Of a stretch of DNA of 64,000 bases, positions 27,383 to 37,482 are shown piece by piece. A program made the position numbers and the translations under genes. Numbering within the stretch: the stretch's first letter is position 1; each line of letters begins with the position of its first letter. This DNA comes from an uncultured Clostridia bacterium (GTDB lineage Bacteria; Bacillota; Clostridia; Christensenellales; Borkfalkiaceae). Location of the stretch: the NCBI GenBank assembly GCA_934271245.1, contig CAKQQY010000001.1, positions 62,001 through 126,000 on the forward strand. Reading direction: 5' to 3'. Below the pieces are notes generated by a model. It did not search any database and was not told where the DNA came from. It worked only from the letters and a program-made list of their open reading frames with translations.

Positions 27383-27397
27383 TATAAATTCTCCGAG

Positions 27398-28873
27398 TTA
27401 TTTATTGTAAATTTTCTCATATTCTCCCGCTTGGTTTCCCCATGAAAAATCCGTGGTCATCACGCGTTTTACAAGCGTTTCCCAAGCATTCTTATCATAA
27501 TAAGTACGAATCGCTTCGTTAATAACGTATAACATATCGTGAGCGTTATAATCGTGGAAAGTAAACCCGTTTCCCGACTCGCCCGTATAGGGTTTTATAC
27601 TGTCGTTAAGTCCGCCGGTTTCTCTGACCACAGGCACCGTTCCGTATCTTGAAGAAATCATTTGCGCAAGTCCGCAAGGTTCCATTTTGGACGGCATCAG
27701 AAAAATATCCGCTCCGGAATAAATCTTTCTCGACAAATCCTGATTAAACGCGATTACCGTGGCGCATTTCCCCTGATAACACGAAGCGATATGTGAGAAG
27801 AAATTCTCGTAAGAAGTTTCCCCTTTACCCAATATCACAACCTGCACGTCCTGACTTAATAACGATTCGATAACTCCTTTTACCAAATCGATACCTTTAT
27901 GCGATACAAGTCGCGAAATTATCGCAATCATCGGCACGTCTTCTCTGACGGGAAGTCCGAGCATTTTCTGCAATTCGGTTTTGCATCTTTTTTTGCCGGA
28001 CAAATCGTTTACAGAATAATTCGCGAACAAGTATTTATCCGTTTCGGGATTATAGTAATCGGTATCGATACCGTTAAGAATTCCGCATAGTTTATATGCG
28101 TTTCTGTTTATAATGTTTTCAAGACCGTGCGCATAGTAAGAATTTTTGATTTCTTCTGCGTACGTCGGGCTTACGGTAGAAACAACGTCGGTCATTTCTA
28201 TCGCGCCTTTCATAAGATTTACCGCGCCGTCAAATTCGACGTATTGCTTTATAGAATCGGAAAAACCAAATAAATCGGTATATGTATTCATACCGAAAAC
28301 GCCCTGATATTCAATATTGTGGATTGAAAAAACCGTCTTGATTCTTCTGAATTTTTCGTCACCGTAATACATACCTTTAAGGTAAATTATCGACGCCGCG
28401 GTGTGCCAGTCGTTACAATGCAAAACGTCGGGATAAATATTTAAGTGCGCGATTAAATCGAGCGCCGCTCTCGAGAAAAATGCAAATCTCTCCCCGTCGT
28501 CGTAGAATCCGTAAATATTACCTTCACGTTTAAAATAGTATTCGTTATCGATAAAGTAGAAATTTACGCCGTTAAGATTGTACTTAAAAACGCCCGCGTA
28601 TTGCCATCTCCACCCCACGGAAACGTTAAAACTCGTTATGAATTCAAAATCTTTTCTATATTCAGGGTTAATGTTGCCGTATAACGGAATTATAACGCTC
28701 GCTTCTACGTTACCCCTTTTTACGAGAGCCTTCGGAAGCGATCCCAAAACGTCGGCAAGTCCGCCCGTAGCAATAAACGGCGCGGCTTCGGAACCGACAA
28801 AAATAACTTTTTTCTTTTCGGAAACCGTTATTTTAGGAAGTTTGCCTGTTTTTACCGTCTTTTTCGTAGCCAT
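27398..28873 (-). CDS. glgA: Glycogen synthase (ADP-glucose type, GT5)
   Basis: 491 residues with the GT-B fold. The N-terminal donor loop reads APFIATGGLADVLGSLPKAL: Ala stands where E. coli GlgA has the Lys of KTGGL, a variant I recall from other Clostridia. The catalytic region has LHCNDWHT and the C-terminal motif MPSKMEPCGLAQMISSRYGTVPVVRETGGLNDS. A basic N-terminal extension of about 20 residues precedes the fold. It extends alpha-1,4 glucan from ADP-glucose made by GlgC/GlgD. The ATG at 28873 has GGAG upstream. Confidence 0.96.
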   Translation of the reverse strand: MATKKTVKTGKLPKITVSEKKKVIFVGSEAAPFIATGGLADVLGSLPKALVKRGNVEASVIIPLYGNINPEYRKDFEFITSFNVSVGWRWQYAGVFKYNLNGVNFYFIDNEYYFKREGNIYGFYDDGERFAFFSRAALDLIAHLNIYPDVLHCNDWHTAASIIYLKGMYYGDEKFRRIKTVFSIHNIEYQGVFGMNTYTDLFGFSDSIKQYVEFDGAVNLMKGAIEMTDVVSTVSPTYAEEIKNSYYAHGLENIINRNAYKLCGILNGIDTDYYNPETDKYLFANYSVNDLSGKKRCKTELQKMLGLPVREDVPMIAIISRLVSHKGIDLVKGVIESLLSQDVQVVILGKGETSYENFFSHIASCYQGKCATVIAFNQDLSRKIYSGADIFLMPSKMEPCGLAQMISSRYGTVPVVRETGGLNDSIKPYTGESGNGFTFHDYNAHDMLYVINEAIRTYYDKNAWETLVKRVMTTDFSWGNQAGEYEKIYNK

Positions 28874-28911
28874 TGAATTTCGCTCCTTATAAATATTTTT
28901 AGTTTCAAAAA

Positions 28912-30024
28912 TTATATCATGGTCCCTTTTCCGATATAGAACGGATGATTTTCCGATCCGGAAAGGACTTTTTTATCTCTTATGATAACCCTTTTATCGG
29001 TAATCAAACAGTTAACGAAAGAATTTTCGCCTATAACCGTATCTTGCATTATGATGCTGTTTTTAACGACCGCGCCCCTTGCTACTTTAACGTTACGGAA
29101 AATAATACTGTTCTCCACTTCGCCTTCTATCTGACACCCGTCGGCAACCATAGAATTTTTTACGATAGCATAGTTGCCGTACTTTGTAGGCGCGGAATCC
29201 CTTACCTTGGTAAACACGCTCCTGTCGCCGAAAAGTTCTTTACGGTTATTTTCGTCAAGCAATTTCATATTGCTGTCATAATACGCCTGAAGCGAAGTAA
29301 TTCCTGCGTAGAAACCTTTAAGTTCATATCCGCAAATGTTCATGCTTTTTACGTTTTTAGCGATTATGTCAGACATAAAATGGCTGTAATTGTGAGATAT
29401 ACTGTCCATAACTATGTTTATGAGCAGTGTGCGCTTTAACACGAAAATGTTTGAAAAAGCGTTTATCGTTTTGCCCTTTTCCGGTACTTTATAATCTACT
29501 CCGACAACCCTTTTATCGCTGATTTTTAGGTCGTTGAACGCGAAGTTATCGAGTTCTTCCGCTTTACAATTTTTATAAACGAGAGTTATATCCGCCCTGT
29601 TTCTGATATGTTCTTCTATTACGTCGTTAAAGTTTATACGGCATACGTTGTCACAATCGGAAAGCACGACGTATTCTTCGTCTGCCCTGAACAAAAAGTT
29701 CGTTATACCTTTTAACGCTTCTAATCTCGAAGTGTAAAGTTTGTCGTTACCGAGATCTCCGAAAGGCGGTAAAATAATCAGACCGCCGTCTTTTCTTGCC
29801 AAGTCCCAGTCTTTACCGCTACCTACGTGGTCCATTAACGATTGATAATTGTTTTTAGTTATAATACCTATCGTGTCTATACCCGAATTAACCATGTTGG
29901 AAAGCGGGAAATCCACCAGACGATATCTTCCGCCGAAAGGAATAGAACCGAGAGTTCTTACTCTTACAAGTTCGGGTACGCAATTATCGTGAATATTAGA
30001 AAAAATTATGCCTACCGCTCTCAT
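28912..30024 (-). CDS. glgD: Glucose-1-phosphate adenylyltransferase, GlgD regulatory subunit
   Basis: 370 residues, paralogous to GlgC. The N terminus reads GIIFSNIHDNCVPEL and lacks the GGxGxRL nucleotide-binding loop of the catalytic subunit. It keeps the PFGGRYRLVDFPLSN segment and the C-terminal left-handed beta helix (hexapeptide repeats such as VKNSIIMQDTVIGENSFV). In Bacillota GlgD is poorly active alone and activates GlgC in a mixed tetramer. Immediately follows glgC, with the start right after its stop and GGAGG upstream. Confidence 0.95.
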   Translation of the reverse strand: MRAVGIIFSNIHDNCVPELVRVRTLGSIPFGGRYRLVDFPLSNMVNSGIDTIGIITKNNYQSLMDHVGSGKDWDLARKDGGLIILPPFGDLGNDKLYTSRLEALKGITNFLFRADEEYVVLSDCDNVCRINFNDVIEEHIRNRADITLVYKNCKAEELDNFAFNDLKISDKRVVGVDYKVPEKGKTINAFSNIFVLKRTLLINIVMDSISHNYSHFMSDIIAKNVKSMNICGYELKGFYAGITSLQAYYDSNMKLLDENNRKELFGDRSVFTKVRDSAPTKYGNYAIVKNSMVADGCQIEGEVENSIIFRNVKVARGAVVKNSIIMQDTVIGENSFVNCLITDKRVIIRDKKVLSGSENHPFYIGKGTMI

Positions 30025-31227
30025 TTATTCTTCCTCCTTGGAAACGTTTTTATCTACTTTTACTCCGCCCGGTATAGTTACGCCGTCGTCTATTTTTATA
30101 TCTCTCGCAAGGACGGTTATGCCGCGTTTCGAATCTTTAAGTTCTCCTACGCGAACGTTATTCCCCACAACGGTATTTTCGTCAATTATCGAATATTCTA
30201 TAACGGAATTTTCGCCGATAACCGTATCCGCCATAATTATGCTGTTTCTGATGACCGCGCCTTTCTTTACCACGACGGAATTAGACAAAACGGAATTTTC
30301 TATCGTTCCGTATATTTCGCAACCCGACATGATAATACTGTTTACCGTCTTTGCGCAATCGCTTATGTAATGCGGCGGAGCCAAAGGACTTCTCGACTGA
30401 ATTTTCCAACTCGTATCGGTTACGTCAAACTTCGGGAAGTCACCGAGCAAGTCCATATTCGCGTCGTATAAAGAGTCTATCGTTCCGACGTCTTTCCAAT
30501 ACCCCTCGAAACGGTACGCCACCATTTTTTCTCCCGCTTCGAGCATTTTAGGCAGGACGTTTTTACCGAAATCGTTAGAAGAAGATTTATCTTCGTTATC
30601 TTCTTCGAGATATTTATACAACTTTTTCGCAGTGAAGATATAAATACCCATAGAAGCAAGCGTTGACTTGGGTTTTTTGGGTTTCTCTTCGAACTCGTAT
30701 ATTTCACCGTTTTCAAGAGTATTCAAAACACCGAATCTCGACGCTTCTTCTTTCGTAACGCTTATAGCGGCAATAGTGCAATCGGCGTCGCTCAATATAT
30801 GATAATTAAGCATTTTCGAATAATCCATTTTATAAATATGGTCTCCCGACAATACGAGAACGTAATCGGGGTCGTACTGTTTTATAAAATGAAGATTCTG
30901 GTAAATAGCGTTTGCGGTACCCTTATACCAATCGGATGAATGCTTCCCCTGGTACGGAGAAAGAATATGTACACCGCCGAACGACCTGTCAAGGTCCCAC
31001 GGTTGACCGTTTCCGATATAGTTATTCAAATACAACGGTTGATATTGCGTTAAAACACCTACCGTGTCAATCCCCGAGTTGACGCAATTCGAAAGCGGAA
31101 AATCGATTATCCTGTACTTTCCACCAAAGGAAACCGCCGGTTTAGCGATAATATTCGTCAAAGGAGAAAGTCTGCTGCCTTGTCCCCCGGCGAGAAGCAT
31201 CGCCACACATTTCTTTTTTCTTATCAT
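30025..31227 (-). CDS. glgC: Glucose-1-phosphate adenylyltransferase, GlgC catalytic subunit
   Basis: 400 residues. MLLAGGQGSRLSPLT is the nucleotide-binding loop; FGGKYRIIDFPLSN, VLVLSGDHIYKMDY and FEGYWKDVGTIDSLY are catalytic and sugar-phosphate motifs; the C terminus is a beta helix. It makes ADP-glucose from ATP and glucose 1-phosphate, the committed step of glycogen synthesis. I use the ATG at 31227, which has AAGGAG 6 nt upstream; a frame extending to 31251 lacks a ribosome binding site. Confidence 0.96.
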   Translation of the reverse strand: MIRKKKCVAMLLAGGQGSRLSPLTNIIAKPAVSFGGKYRIIDFPLSNCVNSGIDTVGVLTQYQPLYLNNYIGNGQPWDLDRSFGGVHILSPYQGKHSSDWYKGTANAIYQNLHFIKQYDPDYVLVLSGDHIYKMDYSKMLNYHILSDADCTIAAISVTKEEASRFGVLNTLENGEIYEFEEKPKKPKSTLASMGIYIFTAKKLYKYLEEDNEDKSSSNDFGKNVLPKMLEAGEKMVAYRFEGYWKDVGTIDSLYDANMDLLGDFPKFDVTDTSWKIQSRSPLAPPHYISDCAKTVNSIIMSGCEIYGTIENSVLSNSVVVKKGAVIRNSIIMADTVIGENSVIEYSIIDENTVVGNNVRVGELKDSKRGITVLARDIKIDDGVTIPGGVKVDKNVSKEEE

Positions 31228-31260
31228 ATAATTCTCCTTATCTAAAAACAATATGTTTTT

Positions 31261-33156
31261 TTAACATTTAACAAAATACAGACCGCAGAACTCGGGAATA
31301 TCAATTTTAATCGAATTTTCCTTTCCGTGCGAACGTTTTTTGACGGAATTAAAGGTTTTTTTGCCGAATCTTCCTTTGCCGCCGTACTTTTTATCGTCGG
31401 TATTAAGAATCATTTTATATTTCCCCTTTTCAACGCCTAATCTGTAATCGGTATAAACGTTGCCGGAAAAATTTATCAACACAACGATTTTGTTTCCGTC
31501 CCTGTCTATTCTTTCGTACGAAATTATATTGTTGTCCTTTTCGTCGGGGCTTATCCACTGAAATCCGTTCCACGAATCTTCTATTTCAAATAACGGACGA
31601 TTATTTTTATATATATGATTTAAATCTTTATTAAACGATAGCAATTTTTTATGATTTTCGAACTTCGTCATAAAAAATTCCAGTCCTTCTTTATAATTCC
31701 ATTCTTTGAACTGCCCGTATTCGTTCCCCATAAACGTAAGTTTTTTACCCGGATGAGAATACATATAAGCGTTAAACGCCCTTAAATTGGCAAATTTTTC
31801 TTCGATATCACCGGGCATTTTATCCAAAAGAGATTTTTTACCGTGAACTACTTCGTCGTGAGAAATCGGCAAAATGAAATTCTCGCTGAAAGCGTAGTAC
31901 ATAGAAAAAGTTATCTTATTATGATTACCCGAGCGGAAATACGGATCGCATTGCATATACGAAAGAACGTCGTTCATCCAACCCATATTCCATTTATAAT
32001 TGAAACCGAGCCCGCCAACGTCGGTGGGTTTGGTTATCAACGGGAAAGCGGTGGATTCTTCGGCTATCATCAAAGCGTCCGGAAATCTTTCGAAAACCGC
32101 GCAATTAAGTTTTTGCAAAAACGCTATCGCTTCGAGATTATAATTTCCGCCGTTGACGTTGGGTATCCATTCCCCGTCCTTTTTGCCGTAATCGAGATAG
32201 AGCATCGAAGCAACCGCGTCGACGCGTAAGCCGTCGATATGAAAAACATCCATTAAAAACACGGCGTTAGATATAAGAAAACTTTCTACTTCGTTTCTGC
32301 CGAAATCAAAAATCCGTGTTCCCCATTCCTTATGCTCCATTCTGTCCCAGCCCTGATTTTCATAACAAGGGGAACCGTCGAATTCGAATAAACCGTGTTC
32401 GTCTTTAGGGAAATGCGCGGGAACCCAGTCCGCTATAACCTTTATGCCCTTTTGATGAAAAGCGTCTACGAGCGCCATAAAATCGTGCGGCGTTCCGAAT
32501 CTTGAAGAAACGGCGTAGTACCCCGTAACCTGATACCCCCACGAACCGTCGAAAGGATATTCGGAAACAGGCATAAATTCTACGTGCGTATAACCCGTCT
32601 TGACAACGTAATCGACAAGTTCGTCGGCAAGTTCTTTATACGTATAATAACCGCCGTCTTTATGCCTTTTCCACGAAGCAAGATTTACTTCGTAGATATT
32701 CATAGGCTTATCGTATGGCGGTTTCTTATTCGACATATACTCGGCGTCTTTCCATTCGTATCCGCCGAGTTCGTATATTTTCGAAGCCGTACCGGGCGGC
32801 GTTTCCGCATGAAACGCGTACGGGTCGGCTTTAAAAACGGTTTTATTGCCGTTGGTAACGGCAAATTTATAATTATCGTATTCTTTTAATCCCGCGACAA
32901 AGCATTCGTAAACACCGCCTTCGTTAATACGGTCCATTTTATTTGCGGACGCGTCCCACTCGTTAAAATCGCCGACAACCGAAACGGAAGTCGCTCTCGG
33001 CGCCCAAGTACGGAAAAACACTCCTTTCTTATTTTCGCACGTACCGAAATGAGCGCCCATAATTTTATAGGCGTTATAATTCGTCCCCTGATGAAAAAGA
33101 TACAAAGGGAGTTCTTCGTTTTTATTTTGCTGGTTTACGGGCTTAGTCGTCTGCAT
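31261..33156 (-). CDS. glgB: 1,4-alpha-glucan branching enzyme (GH13)
   Basis: About 631 residues. A CBM48-like N-terminal domain (GVFFRTWAPRATSVSVVGDFN) precedes the catalytic barrel with VEFMPVSEYPFDGSWGYQ, the nucleophile region IDGLRVDAVASMLYLDY, the acid in MIAEEST and PISHDEVVHGK. It makes the alpha-1,6 branches of glycogen. Two starts are possible: a TTG at 33168 that overlaps pgi, or the ATG at 33156, preferred here although its ribosome binding site is weak. Normal length and domain order. Confidence 0.96.
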   Translation of the reverse strand: MQTTKPVNQQNKNEELPLYLFHQGTNYNAYKIMGAHFGTCENKKGVFFRTWAPRATSVSVVGDFNEWDASANKMDRINEGGVYECFVAGLKEYDNYKFAVTNGNKTVFKADPYAFHAETPPGTASKIYELGGYEWKDAEYMSNKKPPYDKPMNIYEVNLASWKRHKDGGYYTYKELADELVDYVVKTGYTHVEFMPVSEYPFDGSWGYQVTGYYAVSSRFGTPHDFMALVDAFHQKGIKVIADWVPAHFPKDEHGLFEFDGSPCYENQGWDRMEHKEWGTRIFDFGRNEVESFLISNAVFLMDVFHIDGLRVDAVASMLYLDYGKKDGEWIPNVNGGNYNLEAIAFLQKLNCAVFERFPDALMIAEESTAFPLITKPTDVGGLGFNYKWNMGWMNDVLSYMQCDPYFRSGNHNKITFSMYYAFSENFILPISHDEVVHGKKSLLDKMPGDIEEKFANLRAFNAYMYSHPGKKLTFMGNEYGQFKEWNYKEGLEFFMTKFENHKKLLSFNKDLNHIYKNNRPLFEIEDSWNGFQWISPDEKDNNIISYERIDRDGNKIVVLINFSGNVYTDYRLGVEKGKYKMILNTDDKKYGGKGRFGKKTFNSVKKRSHGKENSIKIDIPEFCGLYFVKC

Positions 33157-33161
33157 ATCTT

Positions 33162-34592
33162 TTAACAAAAATATTCGGGATTCTTTTTAGGAGAGTTATC
33201 CATTTCTTTCTTGGTCGCTTCGTATCCTTTCTTACCGAAAAGCGCGTAAGTAGCGTTCTTTCCGCCTTCTACGCCCGGCTGATTGAACGTGTCAATATTA
33301 AGCATTTCGCCGGCATATGCGGTTTCCATTTCAAACATAAACAAAAGTTGACCTATGGTGAAAGCGTTTACTTCCGGTAACGTGATGGTATAGTTTAATC
33401 TGTTTGCAGTGGTTAAAGCGTATTCCGTCGCTTTTCTTTCTGCGGTAATAAGTTCGTTCATCGTGTGTCCGCAAAGGAATGAAACGTCGGGAATATCTTT
33501 GCTGCCTTCGCTGATTTCAACGGTCGTACGATAGTTTTCTACACCGATAAGTGTGATAACTTTATCGAAAGGTCCTTCTCTGTAAAGTTGAACCTGCGAA
33601 TGCTGATCGGTAACGCCCAAAGATTTAACGGGAGTCTGCCCTGCGTAAACCTTATTGCCGTCTTTATCTACCGCTTTACCAAGACTTTCGCCCCAAAGTT
33701 GGCAATACCAGTCGGCAATATATTTAAGGCTGTCCGCATAAGGCATCATAACGGATATATTTTTACCCTTTTGCATAGCAAGGTATTCTAAAAGCGCAGA
33801 CATAAGCGCAGGATTCTTTCTTACTTCTTTATTCTTGCAGATTTTATCCATATACGCCGCGCCTTTAAGCAATTCTTTAATATCTATGCCGACAACCGCC
33901 GCAGGAAGAAGCCCCACGGGGCAAAGTTCGGAAAATCTTCCGCCGACGCCGTCGGGAATATAGAAAGTTTTTAACCCTTCTTCTTTGGCAATCTTTATAA
34001 GGTTGCCTTTCTTTTCGGAAGTAGTCGCAATCATATGATCTTTCGCTTTCGCGCCGAGTTTGTCTTTTAATATCTTCATAATGATAAGATATTGCGACAT
34101 GGTTTCGCTCGTCGCGCCGCTCTTGGTGATAACGTTAAAGCAAGTTTTTTCGATATCGATTACGTCTAAAAGCGCTTTCATTCTTTCGGGGTCAACGTTA
34201 TCTTCAACGTATAACTTCGGCGCTTTTCTTACCTTTTTAGGCAATTCGTTGTGTCTTAAATGACATAACGCCTGAAAAACCGCTATCGGACCGAGAGCGG
34301 AACCGCCTATTCCCAAAACGACGAAGTTATCAAATTTCTTCTTTACGTCTTTTGCCGTCGCAATTATATCTTCGACAATTTCGTTCTGATTGTACGGGAG
34401 TTCCGTCCAACCCATCATTCCCGTACCGCGGTTAGCCTGTACGTTTTTATATGCGTTTAACACAAGTTGCTTATTGTCTTTAAAATCTTTCTCGGAAAAA
34501 CCCTGATCCGCTCCAACAAATTCCTGCATCATATTGTTGTAATCGAGTTTCAACTCCATACTTTTGCGCCACTGCGCGTTGTTCTTAGCCAT
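33162..34592 (-). CDS. pgi: Glucose-6-phosphate isomerase
   Basis: 476 residues with two SIS domains. The phosphosugar-binding segments are VLGIGGSALGPIAVF and NVITKSGATSETMSQYL; the C-terminal catalytic Lys/His region lies in INTFNQPGVEG-like IDTFNQPGVEGGK. It interconverts glucose 6-phosphate and fructose 6-phosphate. It heads the glycogen operon, linking fructose 6-phosphate and hence gluconeogenic flux to storage. The ATG at 34592 has GGAGG upstream. Phosphoglucomutase, needed to make glucose 1-phosphate, is not in the window. Confidence 0.96.
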   Translation of the reverse strand: MAKNNAQWRKSMELKLDYNNMMQEFVGADQGFSEKDFKDNKQLVLNAYKNVQANRGTGMMGWTELPYNQNEIVEDIIATAKDVKKKFDNFVVLGIGGSALGPIAVFQALCHLRHNELPKKVRKAPKLYVEDNVDPERMKALLDVIDIEKTCFNVITKSGATSETMSQYLIIMKILKDKLGAKAKDHMIATTSEKKGNLIKIAKEEGLKTFYIPDGVGGRFSELCPVGLLPAAVVGIDIKELLKGAAYMDKICKNKEVRKNPALMSALLEYLAMQKGKNISVMMPYADSLKYIADWYCQLWGESLGKAVDKDGNKVYAGQTPVKSLGVTDQHSQVQLYREGPFDKVITLIGVENYRTTVEISEGSKDIPDVSFLCGHTMNELITAERKATEYALTTANRLNYTITLPEVNAFTIGQLLFMFEMETAYAGEMLNIDTFNQPGVEGGKNATYALFGKKGYEATKKEMDNSPKKNPEYFC

Positions 34593-34670
34593 TTTAGTCC
34601 TCCAATTTTTAGTACGTTTTATTTATAATAAGTTGTAATTCGCTTATTAGTTTTTTATTTTTACAAAAGC

Positions 34671-34690
34671 AACCGTTTATATAACGGTTT
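34671..34690 (-). other. Hairpin at the start of the glycogen operon leader
   Basis: AACCGTT (34671-34677) and AACGGTT (34683-34689) pair around a short AT loop. It falls within the first bases of the transcript predicted from 34700-34728, so it may protect the 5' end of the mRNA or be an operator. Confidence 0.4.
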
Positions 34691-34699
34691 ACTACTTAT

Positions 34700-34728
34700 A
34701 TAATAATATAACAAAGTAAAAAAGTCAA
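34700..34728 (-). promoter_or_regulatory. Promoter of the pgi-glgBCDAP operon
   Basis: On minus, TTGACT (34728-34723), 17 nt, TATTAT (34705-34700). The predicted leader to the pgi ATG is about 100 nt. Confidence 0.75.
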
Positions 34729-34757
34729 TATTGACCGTCAACAATTTTAATCTTTTA

Positions 34758-34787
34758 CAAAAAAAACAGCCCGTTTTTTCGGGCTGT
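34758..34787 (-). terminator. Terminator after valS
   Basis: ACAGCCCG (34766-34773) and CGGGCTGT (34780-34787) form an 8-bp stem with a 6-nt loop, followed on minus by eight T residues. It begins 6 nt after the valS stop. Confidence 0.92.
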
Positions 34788-34792
34788 AATTT

Positions 34793-37420
34793 TTAATTCG
34801 TCAAATCTTTTAATTGTTCTTTGAGTTTGTTTCTCATATCGATATATTTATCGAGTTTTTCACGCTCTGCGTCAACCAACGCCTTAGGCGCTTTGGCAAG
34901 GAATCCGTTGTTGGCAAGTTTTCCGCTCGCCCTCTGAATTTCCGTTTCAACTCTTTCAATATCGGCTTTAATCTTCGCGATTTCTTTTTCAAAATCTACG
35001 AGTTCTCCGAGCGGAACAAACAATTCCGCGCCGTCTATAACCTGATTAGCAGTCTTTTCCGTTAACTCGTTTTTGTTTGCGATAAACGTTATTTTATCGA
35101 CCCCTGCGAGTTTTTCAATATAAGTCTGACAATCTTTAACGGGTTTAACGTTTTCCGTTCTGATATAAAGCGTAACCTTTTTGGAAGGCGCGGCTTCCGC
35201 TTTCGCCTTTATGTTTCTGACGGTTTTAATTATTTCTTTAACGAAGTCTATTTCTTTTACCGCCGCAGAATAATTGCTCTTCGAATTATATCTCGGGAAA
35301 TCCGTAACCATAATCGAACCCGTCGTACCGGGAATATTCTGATATATCCTTTCGGTAATAAACGGAACGAACGGATGGAGAAGTTTCATCGTTTCGCCGA
35401 GAACGTACACTAAAACGCTGACCGTGTAATCGCGTTTTTTATCGTCTTCTCCGTACAAAACGGGTTTCGTCAACTCAATATACCAATCGCAGAAATCGTT
35501 CCAGACGAATTCGTACAGATTAGAAAGAGCGACGCCCATTTCATATTTTTCCATGTTGACGGTCACGTCCCTTATCGTTTTGTTAAGTTTCGTGATAATC
35601 CATTTATCTGCTACGTTAAGTTTGCATTCTTTAACGGGATAAATATTTTTCCCTTCGGCGTTCAACAAAACGAATCTCGACGCGTTCCAGATTTTGTTCA
35701 TAAAATTTCTCGCGCCTTCGACTTTTTCGTCGGAGAATCTCATATCGCTTCCTGCCGAAACGCCGTTTATAAGCGAGAATCGCAAAGTATCTGCGCCGTA
35801 TTTTGCGATAATAACCGTCGGATCTATTCCGTTCCCCAAAGACTTACTCATTTTTCTGCCCTGAGCGTCGCGAACAAGACCGTGAATCAATACGTCCTTA
35901 AAAGGAATACGTTTCATATGTTCGAGTCCCGAGAAAATCATTCTCGCCACCCAGAAGAAAATTATATCGTAACCGGTAACGAGAACGTCGGTCGGATAGA
36001 AATACTTTAAATCTTCCGTCATTTCGGGATAACCGAGCGTGGAGAACGGCCACAACGCCGAAGAAAACCAGGTATCTAAAACGTCTTCGTCCTGTACGAT
36101 ATTGTGACTGCCGCACTTCGTACAAGTATGAACGTCTTCCTTACTTATCATCATTTCGCCGCAATCTTTACAATAGTACGCGGGAATACGATGCCCCCAC
36201 CAGAGTTGACGGGAAATACACCAGTCTTTAATGTTTTCCATCCAGTTATAATAAATTTTAGAAAACCTTTCGGGAGTAAACTTTACGCTTTTTTTCTTCA
36301 CGACGTCAATCGCGGGTTTTGCCAAAGGTTCCATTTTAACAAACCATTGTTTGGAAACAATAGGCTCTACCGTGTGGTGACATCTGTAACAATGCCCGAC
36401 GTTATGGTGAAGGGGTTCAATCTTAACCAAAACGCCAAGTTCTTTAAGTTCTTCCACGATATTTTTACGGCATTCCATCGTGGTCTGCCCTGCATACTTA
36501 CCCGCAAGTTCGTTCATCTTTCCGTCGTCGGTAAACACTTTTATTACCGGCAGATTATGACGAAGCCCTACTTCGAAGTCGTTGGGGTCGTGCGCGGGAG
36601 TAATTTTAACCGCGCCGGTACCGAATTCTTTTTCTACGTATTCGTCGCCGACAACGGGAATTTCTTTGTTCACGATAGGTAAAATCAAAGTTTTTCCTAT
36701 TAAATCGGTGTACCTTTCGTCTTTAGGGTTAACCGCGACCGCAGTATCGCCGAGCATCGTTTCGGGACGGGAAGTCGCAACGGTGATATATTCATCGCTG
36801 TCTTTAACCTGATATTTTATGTACCATAAATGGCTGTCTTCTTCGACGTATTCGACTTCCGCGTCGGACAACGCCGTTTTACAGTCGGGACACCAGTTTA
36901 TAATCCTGTCCCCCCTATAAATCAAACCTTTTTCGTACAGATTAACGAAAACTTCTTTTACCGCTCTCGAACATTTTTCGTCCATAGTGAACGACAAACG
37001 CGACCAGTCGCACGAAGAGCCGAGCGTTTTGAGTTGCTCGACGATCCTTCCGCCATACTGATCTTTCCATGCCCATGCCCTTTTTAAGAAACCTTCTCTT
37101 CCGACGTCGTTTTTGGTAAGACCTTCTTTCGCCATCTGTTCGACGATTTTTACTTCCGTCGCGATAGACGCATGGTCGGTTCCGGGAAGCCATAAAGCGG
37201 AATATCCCTGCATACGCTTAAAACGTATCAGAGTGTCCTGCAAGGTTTCGTCGAGAGCATGCCCCATATGCAACTGCCCCGTTATGTTGGGGGGCGGTAT
37301 AACTATTGTGAAAGGAAGTTTGTCCGGATCTATTTTCGCCTTAAAATAACCTTCTTTTTCCCACGTTTCGTATATTTCCTTCTCGAATTCGGAAGGGTTG
37401 TAAGTTTTAGCCATATCCAT
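34793..37420 (-). CDS. valS: Valyl-tRNA synthetase
   Basis: 875 residues. The class I motifs are clear: PPPNITGQLHMGHALDE near residue 40 (HIGH) and GRKMSKSLGNGIDP (KMSKS). The editing (CP1) domain, the anticodon-binding helices and the C-terminal coiled coil (FEKEIAKIKADIERVETEI onward) are all present. It charges tRNA-Val. It is monocistronic with a perfect promoter whose transcript start is only about 27 nt from the ATG, leaving no room for a T-box leader. Confidence 0.98.
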   Translation of the reverse strand: MDMAKTYNPSEFEKEIYETWEKEGYFKAKIDPDKLPFTIVIPPPNITGQLHMGHALDETLQDTLIRFKRMQGYSALWLPGTDHASIATEVKIVEQMAKEGLTKNDVGREGFLKRAWAWKDQYGGRIVEQLKTLGSSCDWSRLSFTMDEKCSRAVKEVFVNLYEKGLIYRGDRIINWCPDCKTALSDAEVEYVEEDSHLWYIKYQVKDSDEYITVATSRPETMLGDTAVAVNPKDERYTDLIGKTLILPIVNKEIPVVGDEYVEKEFGTGAVKITPAHDPNDFEVGLRHNLPVIKVFTDDGKMNELAGKYAGQTTMECRKNIVEELKELGVLVKIEPLHHNVGHCYRCHHTVEPIVSKQWFVKMEPLAKPAIDVVKKKSVKFTPERFSKIYYNWMENIKDWCISRQLWWGHRIPAYYCKDCGEMMISKEDVHTCTKCGSHNIVQDEDVLDTWFSSALWPFSTLGYPEMTEDLKYFYPTDVLVTGYDIIFFWVARMIFSGLEHMKRIPFKDVLIHGLVRDAQGRKMSKSLGNGIDPTVIIAKYGADTLRFSLINGVSAGSDMRFSDEKVEGARNFMNKIWNASRFVLLNAEGKNIYPVKECKLNVADKWIITKLNKTIRDVTVNMEKYEMGVALSNLYEFVWNDFCDWYIELTKPVLYGEDDKKRDYTVSVLVYVLGETMKLLHPFVPFITERIYQNIPGTTGSIMVTDFPRYNSKSNYSAAVKEIDFVKEIIKTVRNIKAKAEAAPSKKVTLYIRTENVKPVKDCQTYIEKLAGVDKITFIANKNELTEKTANQVIDGAELFVPLGELVDFEKEIAKIKADIERVETEIQRASGKLANNGFLAKAPKALVDAEREKLDKYIDMRNKLKEQLKDLTN

Positions 37421-37453
37421 ACGGCAAATTTCTCCTTTTGCGTGTAGAGTTTT

Positions 37454-37482
37454 ATTATACTTTAATTATCTTTCATTGTCAA
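37454..37482 (-). promoter_or_regulatory. Consensus promoter of valS
   Basis: On minus, TTGACA (37482-37477), 17 nt, TATAAT (37459-37454), an exact consensus match. It overlaps the -35 region of the divergent ABC importer promoter. Confidence 0.88.
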
